From: Evtepia gabavorous
GTDB taxonomy: Bacteria > Bacillota > Clostridia > Oscillospirales > Oscillospiraceae
Direction of reading: 5' to 3'
DNA length: 64,000 bases
Assembly (NCBI RefSeq): GCF_003425665.1
Contig: NZ_QQRQ01000009.1
Span: 1-64,000, forward strand
This document shows, piece after piece, positions 57,054 to 64,000 of this stretch; positions within the stretch are counted from its first letter, which is position 1, and every line of letters begins with the position of its first letter. Both the position numbers and the translations under genes were made by a program. Under the pieces are notes generated by a model. It was given only the letters and a program-made list of their open reading frames with translations. It was not told the origin of the DNA and did not search any database.

Positions 57054-57128
57054 GAGGTGGAGTAAGGGAGTAAGAAAATCGTTTAGAACGCGCAGCTTTA
57101 ATAAAAACAAACAAGGAGGATACAGACG

Positions 57129-60100
57129 ATGAAAAAGCGATTTTTGTCGGTATTTATGGTGCTGTGCATGATGCTGACAATGGTTCCATCTGCGTTTGCT
57201 GAGGGAGCAGACGGAGACACATTACAGAACAAGATTAACCAAGCGTCAGAAAATGCAACAATTACCTTGGACAAGGCGTACACGGAGAGTATTACCATTC
57301 CAGAGGGTAAGACAATCACGCTGGACCTGAATGGACAGACGCTGATCAACGAGGAAGGGAAGCACACCATCACCAACGAGGGAACCTTAACCATCGTGGG
57401 GACTGGAACTGTGGACAATGTGAGCCATGGGAAGGGTGCGGTGTACAATGATGCAGGCGCAACCTGCACCATCCTGGGCGGCAACTATACTAGAAGTCAG
57501 GAAAACGGGCAAAGTGATTCGGATTCCGGCGGAAACAGCTGGTATGCCATTAAGAATTTTGGAACGATGACCATCGGCGAAGAAGGTGCTCCGAACGACG
57601 CGGTCAAGGTGTCCTTTACAGGGAAGTATTCCAGCTTAGTGGCCAACGGCTGGCAAGACGGTGCAGCTGCTGGACAGCCCAACAAAGAACCGGCATATGA
57701 GCGAGATGCCCAGCTGACCATTCACAGTGGCACCTTTACCGGCGGGATCAACACCATTAAAAACGACGATTATGGTGATTTGACGATTACCGGAGGCGTC
57801 TTTGAAAACGTGGCACAGTACGCGGTGATGAACTGGAATATAGCCAGCATCAGTGGCGGCACGTTCCACTCGGATGAGTGGGCTGTGGTCAACTGTGGTA
57901 ACAGCAGTTTGCCGATGGACAAGGGAGAGCTGACCATTTCCGGCGGCAGCTTCTCTGGCACGAATGGCTCTGTGGGCAGAACGACAGACGCTGCGGCGCC
58001 GCAGATTACCGGCGGTACTTTTTCCAGTGATGTGAGTGCCTTCGCCGGGGATGGCTATGTGTGCGTGAAACAGGAAGATGACATGTACGCGGTGACTGGC
58101 CTGACAGCGGACAATGCAGTTGCAGCCATTGGAGAGACTTACTATCAAAGCTTGGCGGCGGCCATTGACAAGGTCCAAGCGGGCGAAACCATCACCTTGT
58201 TGAGAGATGTGCCCAATGCCAATGGGATTGTGGTTCCTTCCGAGAAATCGTTTACCGTGGACTTCAACGGACACACTTACACGCTGACTGGGCCTGGTGC
58301 CGGCTCACCGTCTACGGAGAGCAACGGATTCCAACTGTTAAAGGATTCCACCATTACCTTTCAAAACGGAACGATTCGGATTGGACAGAACCCCAATAAT
58401 ATTAAGCGTATCATTCAGAACTATGCAAACCTGACCCTGGAGGACATGCAGATCTATGCGGAAAACCAGGTGGAGGGGGAAGACTATGCCCTGAGTTTCA
58501 ACAATGGTACGATTGTCATTAAAGGAAATACCAGCATTTACACAACGAGTGACGAGGCGATTGCCTTTGATGTTTGCAAGTTTTCATCGTACCCTGGGGT
58601 AACGGTTACTTTTGACGAGAGCTACACGGGAACCATCAACGGGATAATTCTGTATGACAGCACGGATGCAGGGACGCATCGGTTGGAGATCAAGGGCAAT
58701 GGTCATTTTGGAGGGGTGCAGGCCACTTCGAGTGCGGCCAATGCTGCGAAAAGTGCGGTTGCTATCTATGGCGGCTATTTTAACAGCGACCCCAGCAGCT
58801 ATGTAGCGGATGGTTACATTACTGTGATCAGTGATAAGGAAGACTATTCTTACATGGTGGAGGAGAAAACAGAGACAGACGTTCCTGTTGAACCTGAGAT
58901 TCAAGAACCGTCTGTCCCGGAAGACTTGCCTGATTCGATCCCTTCTGATAGTCAAGGGGCAGTCAAGGAGGCAGCGAAGGGAATCGAGGTTCCTGAACTG
59001 GAAGCAGCGGCGGCAACGGAAGCAAATAGCGTTACAAAAGATCAGGCGGCTGCGATAAAGGCTGAATCCAGCTTAAAGGACGATGAGAATGCAAAAGTTG
59101 AAGTACAAGCTTATTTGAAGATTGAACCCCAGGGGTATGACGTGGGACAAACCTATACGCTGGATATTACACCTGTTTATGACTTGGTGGTGACGTCTAA
59201 CACAGCAGGTGCACAAAATGATGTAATTAAGAAGGAACAGCCCCTATCTATTCACGGAAAGACGACAGTTTCTATTCCTCTGCCGGAGGGGTTTGTTAAT
59301 GAGGCGCAGGATGTTTATGTTCAGCACAAAGGCTATGAGTATGAGGCACAAGTAAGCGAAGCGGGCGGAAAGATGACCGCCACCTTCACGAACCCCCATG
59401 GATTCAGTGCGTTTACTGTCACGACGAAGTCCGCAGCTGTGGCGGAGGTGAATGGTAACCGGTACACTTCCTTCCAGGCTGCGGTGGATGCAACTGGAGA
59501 CAATGGGACGGTCAAAGTGCTTGATGCTAACGCTACTCTCAATGCCACCATCAGCGGAAGCTCCAAGACCATCTACGTAGAAAACGGTACCGGCGAGAAC
59601 ATTACCGTCACGATTAACGGCACGACAAAGACGATTGAAAAGAATGCAAGCGAGGACTTCACCTATACGCATTCTTCCTCCTCCGGCACCACCCGCTATT
59701 CCGTGGAAGTGCGCGGCACCACCGGGGGCACCGTGACAGCCAGCCCAACCCGGGCAGCCAAGGGCGCGACGGTGACCCTGACGGTTCGGGCGGACGAGGG
59801 CTACCAGCTGGACGGGCTGACGGTGACCGACAGCAAGGGCGGTACGGTGAAGCTCACGGACAAGGGCAGCGGAACCTATACCTTTACCATGCCCGCGTCC
59901 AAGGTGACAGTCCAGGCTTCCTTCACCCAAAACCAGTCCGGGACGCTTCCCTTCACCGATGTGAAGACAGGGGATTGGTTCTATGAGGCAGTCCAGTACG
60001 TCTACGACAAGGGCATGATGACCGGCGTGTCGGCGGACCGGTTTGCCCCTGCCTCCACCACCACCCGTGGGATGATCGTCACCATCCTCTACCGGCTGGA

Positions 60101-60500
60101 GAACGAGCCCGCGGTGTCCGGCGGCAGCGCCTTCACCGACGTGGAGAGCGGCGCCTGGTATGCCGATGCCGTTGCCTGGGCAGCGGCCAACGACATTGTC
60201 AACGGCACCAGCGCCACTACCTTTGCCCCCAACAGTCCCATCACCCGGGAGCAGATGGCGACCATGCTGTACCGGTTTGCCCAGTACAAGGGGATGGACG
60301 CGGTTACCCTTCAGGAGAACCTGACGGGCTATCCCGACGGGGATCAGGTCAGTGACTACGCCATTCCGGCCATGAACTGGGCGGTTGGTCAGGGCCTGAT
60401 TGCCGGGATGGAGAACGGGACCCTGGTTCCCCAGGGCAGCGCCACCCGCGCCCAGGTGGCCACCATCCTCATGCGTTTTTGTGAGAACGTCATGCAGTAA
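57129..60500 (+). CDS. Large surface protein: beta-helix repeats, repeat domain and three SLH units
   Basis: A 1123-residue secreted protein. Signal peptide about residues 1-24. Two pectate-lyase-like beta-helix regions at about 30-300 (many TITGG/ISGG turns) and 310-575 (TVDFNGHTYTLTG onward). An acidic Pro/Glu linker at about 578-640. A domain at about 655-765. A second short unit opening with AVAEVNGNRYTSFQAAVDA. A bacterial repeat domain at about 855-935 (GGTVTASPTRAAKGATVTLTVRADEGYQLDGLTV). Three SLH units at about 938-1123 (LPFTDVKTGDWFYEAVQYVYDKGMMTG first). The N-terminal two thirds are AT-richer than the GC-rich C-terminus, suggesting a swapped tip on a resident anchor. AAGGAGG precedes the ATG. 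Confidence 0.9.
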   Translation: MKKRFLSVFMVLCMMLTMVPSAFAEGADGDTLQNKINQASENATITLDKAYTESITIPEGKTITLDLNGQTLINEEGKHTITNEGTLTIVGTGTVDNVSHGKGAVYNDAGATCTILGGNYTRSQENGQSDSDSGGNSWYAIKNFGTMTIGEEGAPNDAVKVSFTGKYSSLVANGWQDGAAAGQPNKEPAYERDAQLTIHSGTFTGGINTIKNDDYGDLTITGGVFENVAQYAVMNWNIASISGGTFHSDEWAVVNCGNSSLPMDKGELTISGGSFSGTNGSVGRTTDAAAPQITGGTFSSDVSAFAGDGYVCVKQEDDMYAVTGLTADNAVAAIGETYYQSLAAAIDKVQAGETITLLRDVPNANGIVVPSEKSFTVDFNGHTYTLTGPGAGSPSTESNGFQLLKDSTITFQNGTIRIGQNPNNIKRIIQNYANLTLEDMQIYAENQVEGEDYALSFNNGTIVIKGNTSIYTTSDEAIAFDVCKFSSYPGVTVTFDESYTGTINGIILYDSTDAGTHRLEIKGNGHFGGVQATSSAANAAKSAVAIYGGYFNSDPSSYVADGYITVISDKEDYSYMVEEKTETDVPVEPEIQEPSVPEDLPDSIPSDSQGAVKEAAKGIEVPELEAAAATEANSVTKDQAAAIKAESSLKDDENAKVEVQAYLKIEPQGYDVGQTYTLDITPVYDLVVTSNTAGAQNDVIKKEQPLSIHGKTTVSIPLPEGFVNEAQDVYVQHKGYEYEAQVSEAGGKMTATFTNPHGFSAFTVTTKSAAVAEVNGNRYTSFQAAVDATGDNGTVKVLDANATLNATISGSSKTIYVENGTGENITVTINGTTKTIEKNASEDFTYTHSSSSGTTRYSVEVRGTTGGTVTASPTRAAKGATVTLTVRADEGYQLDGLTVTDSKGGTVKLTDKGSGTYTFTMPASKVTVQASFTQNQSGTLPFTDVKTGDWFYEAVQYVYDKGMMTGVSADRFAPASTTTRGMIVTILYRLENEPAVSGGSAFTDVESGAWYADAVAWAAANDIVNGTSATTFAPNSPITREQMATMLYRFAQYKGMDAVTLQENLTGYPDGDQVSDYAIPAMNWAVGQGLIAGMENGTLVPQGSATRAQVATILMRFCENVMQ

Positions 60501-60519
60501 GGGCGTGAGAGAAATTGAA

Positions 60520-60557
60520 AATGAGGAGAGAGCCTTTGCTCTCTCCTCATTTTTTGT
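60520..60557 (+). terminator. Intrinsic terminator after the large SLH protein gene
   Basis: Fourteen-bp arms (60520-60533 and 60538-60551) then TTTTTG. Confidence 0.85.
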
Positions 60558-60576
60558 AGAATAGGAAAACAGGAGA

Positions 60577-60611
60577 AAAAGAGAGCCCCTCCCGCGAGGG
60601 GCGGGAGGGGA
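60577..60611 (-). terminator. Intrinsic terminator after the second PGRP amidase gene
   Basis: GC-rich stem CCCCTCCCGC and complement (60585-60611), followed on the minus strand by CTCTCTTTTTC. Confidence 0.75.
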
Positions 60612-60613
60612 GA

Positions 60614-61285
60614 TCAGTAGTCCTTGACATCAGCCAGAAATTGGGTCCAGGCGTCTGGGTGATCCACGAAGTAGAGGGGGCAGAGCTTGCCGGTGACGTC
60701 ATAGTGGCGGATGACGTGGTCCCGGCCAATGCCGCAGTAGTCACATAGCCAGGCGGTGAGCTTCACCAAGGCGTCGTAGGAGGCCTGGGTGAATTGGCCG
60801 GTGGCGTCCGGGTGACAGACCTCGATGGAGAGGGTGTCCAGGTTCCGGTCGTTGGTGGCGGAGGACTTCTCATCCATGGGGATACACTGGATGATCTCAC
60901 CATCCAGACCGATCAGGAAATGGGAGCTGACCGTGGTGTCGGGCTGGTCGTAATAGTCGTGGTTCTGCTGGGCGGTGGTGCCGGGATTGCCCACGTAGTG
61001 AATGGCGATGTCGGTGACGCCGCTGAGTTTTTCCCCCCGCCGGCCGCTGCCGTTGATGGCAATGATCTGCTTGTCCACCCAATGGGGGGTACGGTCCCGG
61101 GCCAGTTTGGACATTTGGTCCCCGCCGCCCACCAGGTTGACGACAATCCCCACAATCACCACCAGGGCCAGCACGGGAATCAGGAGGCGGAGGAGGCGGG
61201 GAAGGTCCCAGGCGGGCCGGGGGGCTCTGCGCCGGGGCGTCTGTTTTCGGGGGGCGGTGCGGGGACGGGGTGTGGCTGTGGGCAT
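60614..61285 (-). CDS. Membrane-anchored N-acetylmuramoyl-L-alanine amidase (Amidase_2), paralog of 3841-4470
   Basis: A 223-residue zinc amidase. The N-terminus is Pro/Arg-rich (about residues 1-30), followed by a transmembrane helix at about 33-52 and an Amidase_2 domain at about 70-220. Zinc ligands: His in AIHYVG, His in RHYDVTGK, Cys in CPLYF. It shares most residues with the 3841-4470 amidase over the catalytic domain but not over the anchor. AAAAGGAGG precedes the ATG. It follows the aminopeptidase gene by 27 bp and is probably cotranscribed. Confidence 0.88.
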   Translation of the reverse strand: MPTATPRPRTAPRKQTPRRRAPRPAWDLPRLLRLLIPVLALVVIVGIVVNLVGGGDQMSKLARDRTPHWVDKQIIAINGSGRRGEKLSGVTDIAIHYVGNPGTTAQQNHDYYDQPDTTVSSHFLIGLDGEIIQCIPMDEKSSATNDRNLDTLSIEVCHPDATGQFTQASYDALVKLTAWLCDYCGIGRDHVIRHYDVTGKLCPLYFVDHPDAWTQFLADVKDY

Positions 61286-61312
61286 GACGATGGGCCTCCT
61301 TTTGGGGCAGGA

Positions 61313-63100
61313 TTAGGGCAGAGGGACCGGACGGGTGGCGGTTTGGAGCCAAGCGGCCTCCTCTGGGGGAAGGTGGGGGGAGAGGGCCTCCCGGACGCGG
61401 GCGTGGTAGGCATTGAGCAGCGTCCGCTCCCGGGGTGTGAGCTGGGCGGGGCATACGGCGTCCAGATCAAAAGGCGTGAGGGTCAGGGTCTCGAACCCCA
61501 GGAAGGTGCCGAAGGGGGTGACAGATTTCTCCACGCACAGCAGGAGATTTTCCAGACGAATCCCATAGGCGCCGTCAAAGTAAACACCCGGCTCATCGGA
61601 AGTAATCATGCCGGGGGCCAGAGGCGTTTCCCGTCCCATGGGGAGTTGGCGGATGCTCTGGGGGCCCTCATGGACGCTGAGCAGGTAGCCCACCCCGTGG
61701 CCGGTGCCGTGGTTAAAGTCCAGACCCAATTCCCACAGGGGCTGCCGGGCCGCGTAGTCCAGGTTGCTGCCCGTGCAGCCGGCCTTGAAGGTTGCGTCTG
61801 CCAGGGCCAGATTTCCCCGGAGAACTGCGGTGTAATGGGTTTTTTCCTGTTCCGAGAGGGGCCCCAGGGCGTAGGTCCGGGTGCAGTCAGTGGTCCCGGT
61901 GTAGTAGTGTCCGCCGGTGTCCGCCAGAAGAAAGCCCTGGCCGGTGACGGCGCGGTCACTCTCCGGGGTGGCGGAGTAGTGGACAATGGCGCTGTGGGGA
62001 CCGGCGGCCAGAATGGGGTCAAAACTGGGCTGGAGGTACAGGGGGCAGGCCCGGCGGAAGGCCTCCAGCTGGGCTGCGGCGGAACGCTCGGTAATGGGCT
62101 GGCTTCCCACTTGGGTCTTGAGCCAGTACATAAACCGGGTCAGTGCGATCCCGTCGGCCAGATGGGCCTGCTTCATGTTGGCGATCTCCACGGGATTTTT
62201 GATGGCTTTGCGCAGAGCCGTGGGGTTGGGGCGGTCCATCACGGAAACATGGCTGGGAATGCTGGTCAAGAGGGTGGTGTTGATCCGCCGGGTGTCCAGC
62301 ATGACCCGCTGGCTGGGGGTGAGGCGGCCTACATAGGAATAAACACTCTCGTAGGGACGCAGGGAGACCCCGTCGGCCTCCAACTGCTCCAGGACCGCCG
62401 GGGAGAACACGGCCGGATTGGCAAAGAGAACCGCGCTGTCCTGGGTAAGGGACAGATAGCTCAGGACCACTGGGTTGCAGGCCACGTCTCCGCCCCGCAG
62501 GTTCAGCAGCCAGGCGATGTCCTCCAGGGAAGTGAGAAGGAGCACGTCGGCACCCTCCGCGGTCATGGCCCCCCGGATTTCCCGGAGCTTTTCCCGGCGG
62601 CTCACGCCGGCGTATTCCTCTGACAGCAGCCAGGCCGGCTGGGCCGAGAGCGGCGGGCGCTGGGGCCAGACCTCGCCCACCAAATCCAGCTGGTGGTTGA
62701 TTTTTCCGCCCAGCTGCCGGGCCAGCGCGTGGTACCGCCGGCCGGTCCGGGCATCCACGCAGCGGCCGTCAAAGCCCAGGGTCTGCTCCGGCTGCAGGCT
62801 GGCCCGGAGAAAGGCCTCTATGGTGGGGACCCCGGGCTCCCCCTGCTTCATGAGGCGGATGTCAGAGCCCTTGAGCTCCTCCGCTGCCTGGAGAAAGTAC
62901 CGCCCGTCGGTCCACAGGCCCGCCCAGTTGGCAAAGACCAGCAGGGTGCCGGCGGAGCCGGTGAAGCCGGAGATGTATTCCCGGCAGGCAAAGTGTTCCC
63001 CCACGTACTCGCTGCCGTGAAAATCAGCGGTGGGGATGAGATACGCGTCGATTTGATGTTCAGCCATCACGTCCCGGAGGGCCTGAAGAGGATGTGCCAT
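61313..63100 (-). CDS. Xaa-Pro aminopeptidase (aminopeptidase P family)
   Basis: A 595-residue M24B metallopeptidase removing N-terminal residues before proline. It has the long three-domain form: two creatinase-like N-terminal domains (about residues 1-135 and 140-300, DVMAEHQIDAYLIPTADFHGSEYV at the start) and the pita-bread catalytic domain (about 310-540). Metal ligands: Asp pair in LADTGGHYYTGTTDCTRT, His in GTGHGVGYLLSVHEGP, Glu in DEPGVY and IRLENLL. Start MAHPLQA with AAAGGAG upstream; the open frame continues upstream without support. Confidence 0.92.
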   Translation of the reverse strand: MAHPLQALRDVMAEHQIDAYLIPTADFHGSEYVGEHFACREYISGFTGSAGTLLVFANWAGLWTDGRYFLQAAEELKGSDIRLMKQGEPGVPTIEAFLRASLQPEQTLGFDGRCVDARTGRRYHALARQLGGKINHQLDLVGEVWPQRPPLSAQPAWLLSEEYAGVSRREKLREIRGAMTAEGADVLLLTSLEDIAWLLNLRGGDVACNPVVLSYLSLTQDSAVLFANPAVFSPAVLEQLEADGVSLRPYESVYSYVGRLTPSQRVMLDTRRINTTLLTSIPSHVSVMDRPNPTALRKAIKNPVEIANMKQAHLADGIALTRFMYWLKTQVGSQPITERSAAAQLEAFRRACPLYLQPSFDPILAAGPHSAIVHYSATPESDRAVTGQGFLLADTGGHYYTGTTDCTRTYALGPLSEQEKTHYTAVLRGNLALADATFKAGCTGSNLDYAARQPLWELGLDFNHGTGHGVGYLLSVHEGPQSIRQLPMGRETPLAPGMITSDEPGVYFDGAYGIRLENLLLCVEKSVTPFGTFLGFETLTLTPFDLDAVCPAQLTPRERTLLNAYHARVREALSPHLPPEEAAWLQTATRPVPLP

Positions 63101-63270
63101 GGGTACTGCTCCTTTATCCTGTTTCTGTATCATAGGACAATTTTTTGAAGGGATTCTGAAGTTTTCCTTAAGAATTGATAAAAAAGGGGGAAGAACGACA
63201 GACAAATTCAGTATAGCACGAGAATGAAAAAATGGAAAGCCCCCGCCGGGCCAACGGGAGGGATTCCGGT

Positions 63271-63298
63271 TTGCCAACGGCGAAATTTGTGGTACAAT
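63271..63298 (+). promoter_or_regulatory. Sigma-A promoter of the ketopantoate reductase-like gene
   Basis: TTGCCA (63271-63276), 16 nt, TACAAT (63293-63298). Confidence 0.6.
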
Positions 63299-63364
63299 AC
63301 CCTCAAACCGAACCGGGCGGATCCCAGGAGGCCGTGCCGGAGAAACCATAGGAAGGTGATTGGG

Positions 63365-64000
63365 ATGATAGAACAGGTGACCATCGTGGGCATGGGGGCG
63401 CTGGGGATTCTGTACGGAGACCGGCTGTCCAGGTATTTGGGAGCGGACCACGTCCGGTTCCTGGCGGCGGGAGAGCGGCTGGAGCGATACCGGAGGGAAG
63501 GGGCCTGGTGCAACGGAAAGAAGTGCGCGTTCCAGTTTTCCGACGGGACAGACGGGGAGGCCCAGCTGCTGATTTTCGCGGTCAAGGCCCCCGCGCTGGA
63601 AGAGGCCATTGCCCTGGCCGCCCCCTGTGTGGGGGAGGAGACCGTCGTCCTGTCTGTGCTCAACGGTGTGACCAGCGAGGAGACCCTCAGCCAGGCTTTT
63701 GGTCCGGAGAAGGTGCTCTATGCGGTGGCCCAGGGCATGGATGCCGTGCGGGAGGACAACCGGCTCACCTGTACCCAAGAGGGCACCCTCTTTCTGGGGG
63801 TGCCGGAGGAGGACTATTTTGACCGGGGAGACAAGCTGGAGGCGGTCTGGTCCCTCTTCCGCCAGGCGGGGGTGGACGCCCGGAAGGAGGCGGACATTCT
63901 CCACCGGATGTGGTGCAAGTTCATGCTGAATGTGGGGGTCAACCAGGTCTGCATGGCCTATGCCTGCGGCTATGGCGGCGTACAGGCGCCCGGCCCGGCT
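63365..64000 (+). CDS. 2-dehydropantoate 2-reductase-like protein (ApbA/PanE family), truncated by the window end
   Basis: At least 212 residues, open to the window edge. It starts MIEQVTIVGMGALGILYGDRL, a Rossmann motif GxGxxG (about residues 9-14) as in PanE. It continues with LLIFAVKAPALEEA (the AVK substrate-loop motif), VLSVLNGVTSEETL (the NG motif) and, near the end, MWCKFMLNVGVNQVCMAYACGY (the K-x3-N-x3-N motif of the C-terminal domain). Members reduce ketopantoate to pantoate in CoA synthesis or act on related 2-oxo acids. GGAAGGTGATTGGG precedes the ATG. Confidence 0.85.
   Translation, partial: MIEQVTIVGMGALGILYGDRLSRYLGADHVRFLAAGERLERYRREGAWCNGKKCAFQFSDGTDGEAQLLIFAVKAPALEEAIALAAPCVGEETVVLSVLNGVTSEETLSQAFGPEKVLYAVAQGMDAVREDNRLTCTQEGTLFLGVPEEDYFDRGDKLEAVWSLFRQAGVDARKEADILHRMWCKFMLNVGVNQVCMAYACGYGGVQAPGPA

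Noticed and set aside
60794-62623. A 609-codon plus-strand frame
   Set aside because: Antisense to the amidase and aminopeptidase P genes; no family pattern.
1-64000. CRISPR arrays
   Set aside because: No regularly spaced short repeats were seen; the repeats found are promoter cassettes and palindromes.

Overview
The window looks like a chromosomal segment of a spore-forming, GC-rich gut Clostridia member, probably of the Oscillospiraceae (Flavonifractor/Oscillibacter-like). This is inferred from a yabP-yabQ-divIC-yabR sporulation/division cluster, a stand-alone Spo0A C-terminal domain protein, many S-layer-homology (SLH) proteins, GGAGG ribosome binding sites, sigma-A promoters of TTGACA-17-TATAAT type, and high GC in most genes. 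No rRNA, tRNA or CRISPR array was seen. The last gene (63365 on) runs off the window.

Layout. 0-1.4 kb: tyrosine recombinase with palindromes, an accessory edge. 1.5-7.8 kb: orphan BceB/FtsX-like permease, PGRP-type amidase, and an ECF sigma factor operon with an ABC-2 exporter. 8-15.6 kb: a striking ECF regulon. A sigma/anti-sigma pair (15618-14429) is followed by six transcription units, each starting from the same promoter (TGTCAYA-like -35, exactly 16 nt, then CGT), encoding small secreted, lipo- or membrane-anchored proteins, three of them paralogous. 15.6-21.3 kb: flavin oxidoreductase, GNAT, LysR, aldehyde dehydrogenase, iron alcohol dehydrogenase. 21.4-31.7 kb: SLH protein, MntP, ABC importer, acyl-CoA ligase, response regulator, AgcS symporter, APC permease. 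31.7-32.4 kb: an unusual intergenic region with two duplicated promoters, one driving a putative structured RNA of about 128 nt and one driving the permease, facing a divergent LysR gene.

33.4-38 kb: Spo0A-C protein and three tandem SLH paralogs, the first interrupted by an amber codon. 38.1-42.8 kb: FAD oxidoreductase, endolysin and holin, facing two sigma-factor genes. The second sigma factor is of the UviA/TcdR type, and TcdR-like promoters (TTTACT-17-CTCTTT and TTTACT-17-TCCTTT) lie before the holin and the FAD gene. 42.8-48 kb: divergent GcvPA/GcvPB-like PLP proteins with an AspT-type exchanger and a zinc alcohol dehydrogenase, with no gcvT or gcvH. 48.4-53.8 kb: MerR regulator, polysaccharide deacetylase, and a niacin cluster (pncB, niaR, and a PTS-IIC-like membrane protein behind a palindromic operator). 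54-56.8 kb: hpf, yabR, divIC, yabQ, yabP. 56.8-64 kb: twin palindromes around a tiny ORF, a 1123-residue beta-helix/SLH surface protein, a second PGRP amidase, aminopeptidase P, and a truncated ketopantoate reductase-like gene.

The strongest candidates for undescribed biology are the ECF regulon, the sigma/holin/endolysin/FAD module with predicted cognate promoters, the GcvP-like/AspT-like operon, and the twin-promoter RNA/permease region.
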